The translations under genes were made by a program, and so were the position numbers. From the NCBI GenBank assembly GCA_003513555.1, contig DOPG01000032.1:1263-65262 (forward strand): a stretch of DNA of 64,000 nt, read 5' to 3'. This document shows positions 44,975-54,435 of this stretch, in pieces (the stretch's first letter is position 1; the number at the start of each line of letters is the position of its first letter). The DNA is from Rhodopirellula sp. (GTDB lineage Bacteria; Planctomycetota; Planctomycetia; Pirellulales; Pirellulaceae). Under the pieces are notes generated by a model, which was given only the letters and a program-made list of their open reading frames with translations, made no database searches and was not told the DNA's origin.

Positions 44975-46351
44975 GTGAAAAGCCCCTCCCGAAGCGGTGT
45001 TTTCCAAGCCAGCACCGATGAACGGCTTGAAGCCTTTGCTGAGAGCATCAGTTTCGATAGTCGCTTATATCAGCAGGATATTCGTGGTTCGATCGCGCAT
45101 GCCGAGATGCTTTGTAACGTTGGTTTATTGACGGAGGAAGAATTTTCGCTTATTCGCGACACTTTGGTCGAAATTCAATCTGAAATTGACAATGACCGGC
45201 TCCCGTTTCGGTTTGAGCTGGAAGATATTCACATGCATGTTGAGCAAGCCTTGATTGACCGGATCGGTGATGTGGGACGTAAACTGCATACAGCTCGAAG
45301 CAGGAATGACCAAGTCAGCACCGATATCCGCATGTGGGTTCGCGAGGCACTCGACGGGATCGATGCACGGCTAGAAACATTGCAGCGTGCATTTTTAAGT
45401 CGATGTGACGGCGATTTCGATATCATTCTTCCGGCCTACACTCATTTGCAGCGGGCTCAACCCGTGCTGGCCCCCCACTACTGGCTCGCCTACATCGAGA
45501 AATTCCAGCGAGACCGTGAGCGGATTGCTGATTGTCGCCGCAGAGTCAATCAATGCAGTCTTGGTATTGCCGCGGTCGCCGGGACAACCCTTCCGATTGA
45601 CCGTGAGCAGACAGCCCGCCAACTCGACTTTGAAGGCATCACCGCAAACAGCCTTGATACGAGCAGCGATCGCGACTTCATGCTGGAAAGTGCTTTTGTG
45701 TTGGCGACCATTGCCTCCCATCTGAGTGGCTGGGCCGAAGAATGGATTTTGTGGAGCACTGTGGAATACAACTTCATCAAGATCCCACAACAGTTCTGTA
45801 CCGGCAGCAGTATCATGCCCCAGAAAGTCAATCCAGATACACTCGAACTGACTCGGGGCAAGTCAGCGCGTGTCATGGGCAACCTGCAGACATTGATGCT
45901 ACTGGTGAAAAATCTGCCGTTGGCGTACAACCGCGATCTGCAGGAAGACAAACCACCTTTGTTTGACTCATTCGACACCGTCTTGGCGATGCTTGAATTG
46001 GCCGCGCCCATCGTTGCAGGAAGCGAACTTCAACGTGAATCCATTGAGAGTCGATTGGAACGTGGCTATCTGGATGCAACAACCCTGATGGAATGGATGA
46101 TTGACAAAGGCGTTCCACAAAGACGCGCTCATCACCTTGTTGGCGCGATCGTAGGTGAGGCGATGCAACGAGATGTCGCACTGGCCGAACTGCCATTGGA
46201 GCTACTGCAGAGCCACGCGTCTGAAATTGACGGAACCGTTTTTGATTCTCTCGGTTGCAAGAACTCCGTTGCTGCGTTTGTCAGTTATGGATCAACTGCG
46301 CCGGATCAGGTCCGACTTCAGATTGATCGCTGGAAGACGAAACTCAAGTAG
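44975..46351 (+). CDS. argH: Argininosuccinate lyase
   Basis: Splits argininosuccinate into arginine and fumarate, the last step of arginine synthesis. The 458-residue protein has SISFDSRLYQQDIRGSIAHAEML at the N-terminus, the TARSRNDQVSTDIRMWVR segment, THLQRAQPV, and the fumarase/aspartase-superfamily signature GSSIMPQKVNPD (from residue 277). Start is GTG 44975. The usual LWGGRF at the very N-terminus of ArgH is replaced by a short SRSGVFQ, but all other signature segments are intact. No other arginine gene is nearby. A small convergent membrane-protein gene follows after 49 bp. Confidence 0.96.
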   Translation: MKSPSRSGVFQASTDERLEAFAESISFDSRLYQQDIRGSIAHAEMLCNVGLLTEEEFSLIRDTLVEIQSEIDNDRLPFRFELEDIHMHVEQALIDRIGDVGRKLHTARSRNDQVSTDIRMWVREALDGIDARLETLQRAFLSRCDGDFDIILPAYTHLQRAQPVLAPHYWLAYIEKFQRDRERIADCRRRVNQCSLGIAAVAGTTLPIDREQTARQLDFEGITANSLDTSSDRDFMLESAFVLATIASHLSGWAEEWILWSTVEYNFIKIPQQFCTGSSIMPQKVNPDTLELTRGKSARVMGNLQTLMLLVKNLPLAYNRDLQEDKPPLFDSFDTVLAMLELAAPIVAGSELQRESIESRLERGYLDATTLMEWMIDKGVPQRRAHHLVGAIVGEAMQRDVALAELPLELLQSHASEIDGTVFDSLGCKNSVAAFVSYGSTAPDQVRLQIDRWKTKLK

Positions 46352-46400
46352 TGGTTGCTGGATCCCCTGTGGCCTGATTGCCACAACCTAAAGTGGTGAA

Positions 46401-46748
46401 TCATCCTACAACCATTTTGTAGCACCAGAAGAAAATAGCTACGACAAGTCCAATCAAAGCAAGCGTATAGATTGTTACGACAGTTGCCCAAGCGAGACGT
46501 TCTACTGTACTGAATCCTCGATTCATCCACAGCAACGGCAACCCCAAGAACCCTGTAACAAGAAACAGGCACGCCAATACCGCAAGTTTGCTCTGAATCA
46601 GTTTTTCTGCACCACCATACCCTGGGGGTGCATTTCCAACAGAACCTTTTGCATTAGACAAAGCTGGATTGTCCAGCTCGGCTGCAGTACTTGGGGGAGC
46701 TGCTAATTGTGCCTCAATGGGCGAAGCAAAATCATCATGCTGGCTCAC
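46401..46748 (-). CDS. Small two-TM membrane protein coupled to the pseudokinase gene
   Basis: A 115-residue protein with a 50-residue Pro/Ala/Ser-rich, probably disordered N-terminus and two membrane segments (about 53-75, KLAVLACLFLVTGFLGLPLLWM, and 86-111, ATVVTIYTLALIGLVVAIFFWCY). It starts at GTG 46748, overlapping the stop of the upstream pseudokinase gene in a GTGA arrangement, so translation is coupled and the products probably meet in the membrane. No known family recognised. A short TGTGGC/GCCACA inverted repeat (46368-46385) sits between its 3' end and argH. Confidence 0.82.
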   Translation of the reverse strand: MSQHDDFASPIEAQLAAPPSTAAELDNPALSNAKGSVGNAPPGYGGAEKLIQSKLAVLACLFLVTGFLGLPLLWMNRGFSTVERLAWATVVTIYTLALIGLVVAIFFWCYKMVVG

Positions 46749-48382
46749 TCTGTTGGCTCCTGCTCTTGGATCCCGTTATCGGCAATCAGTTTCTGTGCCT
46801 TTGACACAAGGGGTGCAACATTGCCGTTGTTGCCATACAGATCGACGATGCTGTACCAAATTTTTCGGGCTGCGATAATGTTCCCATTCTGGAGCGATTC
46901 ATCAGCCTGATCAAGCTTGCCTTGAATGATTCGTGCAGCTTCACCCTGTTCCACACCATTCTCCTCGATGCTTGCGATCTGTCGGCGTGCCAGATTTACA
47001 AATGGCTTGTAGGTTTCGTTATCAGCCAGCAGAGTCTCCATGCTGCGATACCGATCCAAAGCGGTGGCCACGTCACCAAATTTTTCAAACTCGTAAGCCT
47101 CGGCGTAAAGTCGCTCACCCTCATTGGATAACGGTCGATTGATCTTTAACTTGACTTCCAAAACGTGCTCAGCCTGAAGCATCTCCACACGGTCCAGCTG
47201 CTCATTGACCCAGTCAACGTGCTCTCCATCAGGATACTTCTCGAGCATGGGAACGAGGAAACTGACCTTGGCTTGATTCAGAGCATTCCGATTCTCACGC
47301 GCCAGCAACTCCTCTGCTCGGGCTTTCATTTGCTTCTCATTCAAGGGCCAAAGTGTGTAGGTGATCATCGAGGCAATAACGATCAGCCCAAGCACCAGAA
47401 TAATCGCCCGATCGTACCACTCCGGCTTGGCGACGGTTTCATCTTCGTCAACTTCCAAGGCACCGTGCCCCAGCAGAATACGGGCTTCATCCCTTTCTTT
47501 TTGGTCGGTGACATTGAGCGGACTGAACCCATGCGAAACATGTTCAGCAACCCCAGCACGTGACATTGCCCGACGTCTCACTTCTTTCAAAGCGAGTGTT
47601 ACCGCGGCAGCACTAGGTGGTCGATCTTTGGGATCTTTCTCGAGTATCTGCATGATCAGCTTGTCAAGCCAAACGGGGCAGTCCATGACGATTGAAGCAG
47701 GACTCTGTGGTTTTTCGTAGAGAATGTTCCCTCGCACTTCCTCAACCGAGTTCCCTGAAACGACAGCCCGACCAGTCAAAGCCGTATACAAAGTCGCCCC
47801 CAATGAATACAAGTCAGTGTGAACCGAGAACGCGTTTGCATTTTTAGCCAGCTCTGGTGACCAAAAAGTCATTTCCTGTGCCGTTACCGCTCGCTTGGTG
47901 CGGTACAACGAGTTCACTCTATCGATACGAACATCAATCAAGACAGGACTTAACCCTGCAAAGAGTACCTTTTCAGGTTGCAGTACTCCGTACACGATTT
48001 CTTTTTCGTGCAATGACTCCAACGCACCCGACAACGCTTCTGCGAGATCCAAAACAGATTCCCACGAAAGACGCGAGCGGCGTTCCAACTCGCTGGCCAA
48101 GGTAGGCCCCTCAATGAGCTCATGAGCCAGATAGGCATCTGTTTCTTCGAAACCACCACCGTAACAGCGGACAATCGCAGGATGTTGAATTTGCTTGAGC
48201 AGGTCCCATTCAGCCGCAAATGCGGAACGCGCCTCCGGTGTACCACCAAAAGGCGCGGGAAACACTTTGACGGCGACTGCTCTCTTCTGCTGCACATGAA
48301 TCGCCCGCCATACCGAACTTTGCGACGGATGGTCACCTAGTTTCGTTTCTATCGCGAGTGGTCCAAGTCGGCTCCGAGGCAT
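46745..48382 (-). CDS. Predicted Ser/Thr pseudokinase with TM segment and extracytoplasmic helical repeat domain
   Basis: A 545-residue protein with the overall kinase fold but a disrupted active site. The ATP lysine (Lys39 in VAVKVF) is present and so is the downstream DLYSLGATLYTALTG. However the glycine loop reads LGDHPSQSSV, the HRDLKPEN catalytic loop is YGVLQPEK (131-138), and DFG is DVR (150-152). Catalysis is therefore unlikely, while nucleotide binding remains possible. A single TM segment at about 325-347 (IILVLGLIVIASMITYTLW) leads to a 200-residue helical, TPR-like outer part. Coupled by a 4-bp GTGA overlap to a small two-TM protein. Likely scaffold or signal receiver. Confidence 0.9.
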   Translation of the reverse strand: MPRSRLGPLAIETKLGDHPSQSSVWRAIHVQQKRAVAVKVFPAPFGGTPEARSAFAAEWDLLKQIQHPAIVRCYGGGFEETDAYLAHELIEGPTLASELERRSRLSWESVLDLAEALSGALESLHEKEIVYGVLQPEKVLFAGLSPVLIDVRIDRVNSLYRTKRAVTAQEMTFWSPELAKNANAFSVHTDLYSLGATLYTALTGRAVVSGNSVEEVRGNILYEKPQSPASIVMDCPVWLDKLIMQILEKDPKDRPPSAAAVTLALKEVRRRAMSRAGVAEHVSHGFSPLNVTDQKERDEARILLGHGALEVDEDETVAKPEWYDRAIILVLGLIVIASMITYTLWPLNEKQMKARAEELLARENRNALNQAKVSFLVPMLEKYPDGEHVDWVNEQLDRVEMLQAEHVLEVKLKINRPLSNEGERLYAEAYEFEKFGDVATALDRYRSMETLLADNETYKPFVNLARRQIASIEENGVEQGEAARIIQGKLDQADESLQNGNIIAARKIWYSIVDLYGNNGNVAPLVSKAQKLIADNGIQEQEPTE

Positions 48383-48611
48383 TGAAAAGGACCGCGGTTC
48401 AGAGGGTCAAGAAGGTAAGTAAAACAAATCTTGTATCGTACAGCATACCTCGCCCAGTATACTCAGCCGACCGACCCCAACGCACCATGACGAGCAGTGA
48501 AAGTGTCCACATCCCCATGAAACATCGGAAGTGTCTTGGATGGATGAAAAAGTCTCATTTACAGGTGGTTGCCACTGGAGGGTGGGTGATCTCGTTCGCT
48601 GCAAATCCTTA

Positions 48612-49163
48612 TCACTGCATATCTTCCGATCGCCGGGACGCTTGCATCTGATCCTCCAAATGAGCGAAGAACAGCGCTTTATCCGACTCATAAGCCGACA
48701 GTTCACCCTCACCGCTTCGCCATCGAGCGACTTTGGCTTCCTCAAAACGGATCGCCGTTTCCTTCTGCTCCCGTAACCAATCCCGCATACGGATCATCCT
48801 CAACCAGCAATCAGAGCCGTAAATCACAAGCCAAACACAGTGTGTTGGATCCGGCTGAGCATTTGAGAGATGACGTGGTTTCCCGAGTACGATCGTTTCG
48901 GTGGACCAGTCAGGTGAGTCATTGATTCTAAAATTCAGCCCCTCGATCAACTGGGCTGCTGTCTTCAAGGCAGCCTCATTTTCCACCGCAGCAAGCACGT
49001 CAATGGTGGGTCGGGCAATCAATCCCGAGATGGCGGTGCTACCCACATGCTCAACAGCGGTAACCCAACCATTACAACTTTGCAGGATACTGCTTTTTGT
49101 TTGTTGAAATTCCTGCCGCCAACGCGGGTCATAGTGCATTAGGCGTACTTGTTTCTCTTCCAT
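48612..49163 (-). CDS. GrpB family protein
   Basis: A 183-residue member of the GrpB/UPF0157 family, distantly related to nucleotidyltransferases and of unclear function. It keeps YDPRWRQEFQQTKSSI, the hallmark VEHVGSTAISGLIARPTIDVLAAV and the C-terminal LRDWL-type helix RMRDWLREQKETAIRFEEAK. There is no signal peptide, so it is cytoplasmic. It lies 229 bp beyond the start of the pseudokinase gene on the same strand, and there is no sign of coupling. Confidence 0.9.
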   Translation of the reverse strand: MEEKQVRLMHYDPRWRQEFQQTKSSILQSCNGWVTAVEHVGSTAISGLIARPTIDVLAAVENEAALKTAAQLIEGLNFRINDSPDWSTETIVLGKPRHLSNAQPDPTHCVWLVIYGSDCWLRMIRMRDWLREQKETAIRFEEAKVARWRSGEGELSAYESDKALFFAHLEDQMQASRRSEDMQ

Positions 49164-49522
49164 TCAAATCGTATTTCGCGAGTGCTGATGGCTAGGCATC
49201 CACATGAGAGATGCATCTTTTTACGCTGCATTGTGTCAACCTCGTCAAGTCGCCGGGGAATTAGCGGCCTGAACTGTGAGGTCCCAGGTTCCCAAACCGA
49301 GAACATTGGGAATCAAAGTACCCGCGTGGAATCCACCGAATGCACCAATAGAGCGCAAAAACCGGTACATCAGCACAAAAACCAGCTAAAATGGTGCCCA
49401 ACCGGAGAGCTTCCCGGCAGGAACAAATTCGGGTGCCATCGAAACACAAATTCCGTCACACTCTTGTGTCCAGCGCAACTGAATGCGGGCCTTCGTACCC
49501 TCGATCGGATAACCACTAAATC
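49164..49522. other. 359-bp divergent intergenic region
   Basis: Between the leftward GrpB gene and the rightward histidine kinase. A rightward frame spans it but is Cys/Arg/Asn-rich and runs into the kinase in another frame; no domain or start signal supports it. No hairpin or repeat stands out. Confidence 0.5.
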
Positions 49523-51409
49523 ATGACTCGGCTGCTAAAAGGCCTTTTTGCATCGATGAGTCTGGAGCGGAAATGTCTGCTCTTTTTTGGTTCAGCGTTG
49601 ATGGTTCTCATGCTTGGCGCTTTTGCGGTCGTCGAGAAACTGGGACGTGAACTCGTTCTCAACACGACCCGACAACGCGCAAAAGACTTTGCCGCTATCC
49701 AACTCTTACTGCTTCATGATGATGCAGTGTGGTCCAAGAATCAGCGTGAAACGGTCACCACAGGATCCGATCCTGACCTTGAACAGGTTGATCCGAAAAC
49801 CGTTCTCAGTGATCTTCGAAAGGTCATCATCGGTGCCCATGTCACCGGCGACAGCTTTGGTAAGGACGAAAATGACCAAGCATCGGATAGCAAGCACGAA
49901 TTCCTATCTCTCAGTGATTCACGGCAGTACTCCAAACTGCCAACTCGGGAAACACCTGATGATCCAATGGAAACGGCCATTCTGGAGCAACTCAGACGCG
50001 ATTCAGTGACGTTCTACGCGAACTCACTACGTGAACAACGGCCTGACCTCACCGAACCGATTGAGTTTGCCGAAAATGAAGCATTGAGCCAGATCACACC
50101 CAATCTGGAACAACCACTGTTCGACGAGTATGAAACGGACGATGGCAATTGCGTCTACTACATACCTGTCTTTTTCAAACAGAGTTGCCTGCTGTGTCAC
50201 ATGGCCAAGGGCAGCGAGACGACGTTTGATCCAAACGCGCCTCCCGAAACACGAGCATCTCAGATTCCCTTCCGTGTGCATAAAGTGACCATGCCCTACG
50301 AGAGCACAAGGGAATCAACCACATTCATTAGAGCCATCGTCGTCGCGTTGGGAATGCTGATTGTCGCCGTCACACTGTTTGTGCTGCACACCATTGTGCG
50401 TCATTTGGTCCTGTATCCGATGTACCACCTGCGTGACGTCAGTGATGCCATTACTCATGGAGACACCAACCAAAGAGCAACGATTGAAACAGAAGACGAA
50501 TTCCGTGAGTTAGCCGATGCATTCAATCGAATGCTGCGTCACCTTACCGAAACCCAGGATCAAATTCAGGAAGTCAACACGGAACTCGATACCCGTGTCG
50601 ATCAGCTCGCCCAACTGAACCTGCAACTCTACGAAGCCAATCGGTTGAAAAGTGACTTTCTTGCCAATATGAGTCACGAGCTACGGACGCCACTCAACAG
50701 TATCATTGGATTTTCGGAGGTGTTACAGGGAATCGATTCGTTAAACGACAAGCAGCGAAGATATGCATCCAACATTCGAAAGAGTGGCCGACTACTTCTT
50801 GAAATGATTAATGACATCCTCGATTTAGCAAAAGTCGAAGCTGGCAAAATGGAGGTGAAGTCAAGCGAATTTGAACTCGGCCGTCTCGTGTCCGCGCAAT
50901 GTGACATGATTCAGTCCTTATCTGAAGATAAGAACATCTCGCTGTCTGTTGATGTTCCGGACAACCTGCCAAAGGCGCATCAAGATCCAAATAAACTCGG
51001 TCAGATCCTCAATAATCTGCTGAGCAATGCGATTAAATTCACCCCGGAAGGCGGCATGATCAAGGTCACGGTGAGCGATGTTGATCATGGCCGGTTTAAA
51101 CTTCTTGTCAGTGATACTGGCGTTGGAATTGCCGGTGAGGATCAGTCCATTATCTTTCAAAAATTCCGACAAAGCCGCAAAGTGTTGGATGGCGAGGGAC
51201 TGACGAGAGAATTCGCTGGCACTGGACTTGGACTGTCGATCGTCAAAGAACTGGCGAAACTTCTTGGTGGCGAAGTCGACTTCGAAAGTGAACTCGGACG
51301 CGGTAGTTCATTCTGGGTCACGCTCCCTTGGCATCTCCCCGCAAGAGAACTTCTGCACGTCGGACCCAACCTGACGGCCCCTGACGACACCCCCGCGATG
51401 ACGACCTGA
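49523..51409 (+). CDS. Sensor histidine kinase with c-type heme (DUF3365-like) sensor domain
   Basis: A 628-residue membrane histidine kinase. A TM segment at about 18-37 and a second at about 270-291 bracket an extracytoplasmic domain with a covalent-heme motif CLLCH (222-226) inside FFKQSCLLCHMAKG, like DUF3365/Tll0287-type heme sensors. HAMP follows (about 295-345), then a coiled coil, HisKA with phospho-acceptor His385 in MSHELRTPLNSIIGFSEVL, and a HATPase domain with DPNKLGQILNNLLSNAIKFTPEGG, DTGVGI and GTGLGLSIVK. It probably senses redox state or a gas ligand. No response regulator is adjacent, so the partner is unknown. Confidence 0.93.
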   Translation: MTRLLKGLFASMSLERKCLLFFGSALMVLMLGAFAVVEKLGRELVLNTTRQRAKDFAAIQLLLLHDDAVWSKNQRETVTTGSDPDLEQVDPKTVLSDLRKVIIGAHVTGDSFGKDENDQASDSKHEFLSLSDSRQYSKLPTRETPDDPMETAILEQLRRDSVTFYANSLREQRPDLTEPIEFAENEALSQITPNLEQPLFDEYETDDGNCVYYIPVFFKQSCLLCHMAKGSETTFDPNAPPETRASQIPFRVHKVTMPYESTRESTTFIRAIVVALGMLIVAVTLFVLHTIVRHLVLYPMYHLRDVSDAITHGDTNQRATIETEDEFRELADAFNRMLRHLTETQDQIQEVNTELDTRVDQLAQLNLQLYEANRLKSDFLANMSHELRTPLNSIIGFSEVLQGIDSLNDKQRRYASNIRKSGRLLLEMINDILDLAKVEAGKMEVKSSEFELGRLVSAQCDMIQSLSEDKNISLSVDVPDNLPKAHQDPNKLGQILNNLLSNAIKFTPEGGMIKVTVSDVDHGRFKLLVSDTGVGIAGEDQSIIFQKFRQSRKVLDGEGLTREFAGTGLGLSIVKELAKLLGGEVDFESELGRGSSFWVTLPWHLPARELLHVGPNLTAPDDTPAMTT

Positions 51410-51561
51410 CCCTGCAAAACCGGCGAGTGGAGAATTTTCTTCCCATTCAGAAAATGCTAATTGCAGTTTCCTTCTGCAATCACCGTCACCATCATTTCAG
51501 TCATCGACCATCATCAGATTCTTTGAATAGCCGCCATCCGCTGGCACTGATTCAACACGGA

Positions 51562-53214
51562 CTATTCCAATCCAAGCACGTCTGGCCCTTGTCGAAAAAT
51601 CACATCCACTGGGATTCCTTTTTCAGTCAGCAAGTCGAGTTCAGCTTGCAATTGTGGCCCGATCACTCCTTTCGTCTTCACCAGTTCAGACGCTCCCGCA
51701 TAATCACCATTGCCCTGCAATTGCAACAACAAAGATGACAACTTTCTGGTAGCCTGCCGAAAACGATCAACATTAACACGGTACCGACCATTGGGTAGAC
51801 GTTCAAAAGCACCTTCATCACGGAAAAAATTGAAACGAATCATATTGGCTTTGCCGTGGGCACTAGAAGCGCCAAAACGTACGCTTCGAAAAATACCTGC
51901 CATGAAGGTCACATAGTAATCCTTCAGGTCGGTTTTCAGCTCTCCACGCTCGTGAAGTTGATTGATCATGTGCAGACCGAGAATATCAGCTTTCCCTTCC
52001 TCAATTGCTCCAGCATGCTCTTTCAAAACAGTACGCACGGAACCACGTCCATCAATCGTATTCTTGATGCCAAGACCGTGTGCCACCTCATGGAACATCG
52101 TATTGCTGAAAAATGCATCGAAAGTGACATGCTCGCGTTGATTCTCTGCAATCAGCTCATCTGCAATGGGAACGAGAATTTTATCGAACTTGGCACGCAT
52201 CGCATTTTTCAATTGCAAGCGTCGAGTTCCTTTCTGCAACTGAACCTGCTCATCATTTGGTAGATTGATCGCAATTGTTTTTGATCCAGCATTGCAATCA
52301 CCCGCATAGTAGATCACGTCATAAGCATTGAGTTCAGTATCGGTCCCCGGCTCTTCCTGCTTGTACTTCTCAGGTACGGGCAGGGTTGCCTGAAGATCGG
52401 GCAGGAACTTGGAATACTTTGCTAATCGGGCACTCCATGCCTTGTCCTTGATCAACACAAAACATTCGTGTGCCGTCTTATATCCGTACAACTTATCTTC
52501 GTAATTTTCGATCGGACCAATTACAACATCAATGACATTGTCATGCATGTCCAACCAGGCAAGATCACTCGGTTGGTAGTCGTCAGTCAACAATGCATCT
52601 GCACGAAGCAGCAAGTAACGTTGCAGTCCGGGATCTTCTGCTAACGCAGCCGCTTTACGCAGCAGATCAGCGGCACGCCGCATTGGCTGTTGGAATTGTT
52701 CGCGATAAGGAACAACCTTCAACTTGCCGGAATCGTCGCGACGCAAAAAGGTATACAAGCTGTCTTTGCCGCTCAGGTCAGCCGCCTCGAACTCAGCCTT
52801 GGTCATATCAGCAGGGTAATAATTAGCACCCTTTGGCTTCGTGCCCACACCCTCAACAAAAGGGGCGTTACCATCAAGCCGATCCCACGGACCGTAATTG
52901 ATCTCGACAAATCTCCGAATCTTGGCTTGCTTCAGCGATTCCAAGAATTTCTTCCTTGGTCCATAAGCTTCATACCAAAAACAATTGTCCATGATCTTGC
53001 CCGCTTCCATCAAGAAAGGAAGCATCTGCCGCTGCTTGTCGGTCAACTGGCTGAGGTCAGTGGTCAGATCTACCACAGCGTATTGATCGATTGCCTTCGC
53101 AACATCAACGGCTTGCTGACCAAAAACAACGGGCTGCGCAGGAACGCCGAGAAGAAATCCCAAAGAACATCCCAGAACAAGGAGCTTTGCAACACGAATC
53201 TGCATATTTTTCAT
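51562..53214 (-). CDS. M49-like (dipeptidyl-peptidase III-related) zinc metallopeptidase, exported
   Basis: From ATG 53214 a 550-residue protein with a signal peptide (KLLVLGCSLGFLLGVPAQPVVFG). Zinc-site motifs are HEVAHG (His375, Glu376, His379) and EEGKAD (from Glu405), the arrangement of dipeptidyl-peptidase III relatives, which have HEXXGH and EECRAE in eukaryotes. The HEVAH form here is the shorter, gluzincin-like variant found in bacterial relatives. Other conserved stretches are YEAYGPRKKF, LDMHDNVIDVVIGPIENYEDKLYGYKTAHE and DCNAGSKTIAINLPND. An upstream start at 53406 would add 64 residues that lack protein character. Probably a peptidase or related hydrolase outside the cytoplasm. 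Confidence 0.88.
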   Translation of the reverse strand: MKNMQIRVAKLLVLGCSLGFLLGVPAQPVVFGQQAVDVAKAIDQYAVVDLTTDLSQLTDKQRQMLPFLMEAGKIMDNCFWYEAYGPRKKFLESLKQAKIRRFVEINYGPWDRLDGNAPFVEGVGTKPKGANYYPADMTKAEFEAADLSGKDSLYTFLRRDDSGKLKVVPYREQFQQPMRRAADLLRKAAALAEDPGLQRYLLLRADALLTDDYQPSDLAWLDMHDNVIDVVIGPIENYEDKLYGYKTAHECFVLIKDKAWSARLAKYSKFLPDLQATLPVPEKYKQEEPGTDTELNAYDVIYYAGDCNAGSKTIAINLPNDEQVQLQKGTRRLQLKNAMRAKFDKILVPIADELIAENQREHVTFDAFFSNTMFHEVAHGLGIKNTIDGRGSVRTVLKEHAGAIEEGKADILGLHMINQLHERGELKTDLKDYYVTFMAGIFRSVRFGASSAHGKANMIRFNFFRDEGAFERLPNGRYRVNVDRFRQATRKLSSLLLQLQGNGDYAGASELVKTKGVIGPQLQAELDLLTEKGIPVDVIFRQGPDVLGLE

Positions 53215-53556
53215 CTTCACTAATGGTTTTAGAAACAACTCCCACCGCTGGGCTTGGCACAACAGTTCAAACTCCACAGCATGTCGACGTGGCGTACCGC
53301 TTTCTCGCACACAGATCTTACCCGATGCTCCCAGGTTATTCACGTTGCCTAAAAAGAAGGTGTGAGATTGGCTACGCAGATGTAGCAAAACTGAACACGT
53401 GTGCAATCGTGAGCCAACGCTTGCGTGTCCCTTTCATTTCAACAGCATTCGTTTACATCACAAATTACGCTTTCTAAAAAGAACAGCCGTTTTGGCACGC
53501 TGGCTGCTCTCCATTCCTACATCTCGTCTTTGAAAACTTGTCATAGGAATTTACAC

Positions 53557-54435
53557 ATGAGACACACGACCAAACTCGTCCCAATGCTTCTCGTAGCATT
53601 TGGATGCATTGGCTCACAACAAACCACAGCACAAGAAAACAGGATCGACCTGTTTACGGCCATGGAACAAGGTGATGTGTCGGTAAGATTCATTGCGCTC
53701 AACGCAACCCAAGCCAACGTTTTGATCACTAACGATTCAGAAAGACCCCTGGAACTAAAACTACCGAAGGCAATCGCTGCCGTACCCGTACTCAGACAGT
53801 TCGGTCAAAATCCAAATCAGGGTCGAAATCCCGGTGGCGGCGGAAATCAAGGTGTTGGTGGCGGATTCAATTTGGGTAATGGACAGGGTCTTGGAAACGG
53901 CCAAGATTTTGGGAATCAACAGGGCTTCGGAAATCAACAGGGTTTTGGCAGGGGCATTATGCGTATTGCACCTGGCAAAGTCCACAAACTGAAGGCCAAA
54001 ACAGTGTGCCTTGAACACGGAAAACCGGATCCGAAACCACGAGTCGCCTATCGCATGATTCCACTGGAAACATTCACAACTGACCCGATTATCACTCAGG
54101 TATGTCAGCAACTCGGCAACGGTCAAATCCCGTCAAATGCTGCCCAGGCAATCGTATGGCATCACGGTAATAGCGTGCCGTGGACGTTACTTGCTGATCT
54201 TGATCGCGTGCAATCCGTGTATCGCGGCAACATCAAATTCTTCAGTCGTGAAGACCTAGACACCGCGAAGTCTTTTTATTCGTCTTCTTTGAAGAACAAT
54301 TATCCTGAGCACCCCTCTTCGTTGCTCACGGAAAGAGTTTCTGCCTCAACTGCGGGGCTTGCATGGTCCATTTCAAACATCGATCAAAGCTGCTACAGCA
54401 ATAATCGCTCAGGACATCGATCAACCTGCAGGTAA
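53557..54435 (+). CDS. Secreted Gly/Asn/Gln-rich protein of unknown function
   Basis: A 292-residue protein from ATG 53557, supported by AGGA (53545-53548) 8 bases upstream, with a signal peptide (RHTTKLVPMLLVAFGCIGSQQTTA). The mature N-terminus is strand-rich (DVSVRFIALNATQANVLITNDSERPLELKLP), then a low-complexity stretch of GNGQ/GNQQGF repeats (about residues 100-145), then a cysteine-containing domain with KTVCLEHGKPDPKPRVAYRMIPLE. The last 25 residues are Ser/Cys-rich and look unrelated to the rest, perhaps a frameshift relative to relatives. An upstream start at 53425 adds 44 residues without signal character. I do not recognise the family. Confidence 0.72.
   Translation: MRHTTKLVPMLLVAFGCIGSQQTTAQENRIDLFTAMEQGDVSVRFIALNATQANVLITNDSERPLELKLPKAIAAVPVLRQFGQNPNQGRNPGGGGNQGVGGGFNLGNGQGLGNGQDFGNQQGFGNQQGFGRGIMRIAPGKVHKLKAKTVCLEHGKPDPKPRVAYRMIPLETFTTDPIITQVCQQLGNGQIPSNAAQAIVWHHGNSVPWTLLADLDRVQSVYRGNIKFFSREDLDTAKSFYSSSLKNNYPEHPSSLLTERVSASTAGLAWSISNIDQSCYSNNRSGHRSTCR

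Noticed and set aside
46368..46385. Inverted repeat TGTGGC/GCCACA between argH and the two-TM gene as a terminator
   Set aside because: The stem is only 6 bp with no T tract; it is noted in the neighbouring gene entry but not called as a terminator.
49149..49526. Plus-strand frame of 125 codons before the histidine kinase
   Set aside because: Its Cys/Asn/Arg-rich composition, its overlap with the start of the GrpB gene and the absence of a ribosome-binding site suggest non-coding sequence.
51460..51480. ATTGCAG/CTGCAAT stem between the histidine kinase and M49-like genes
   Set aside because: A 7-bp stem without a T tract; the location suits a convergent terminator but the evidence is too weak.
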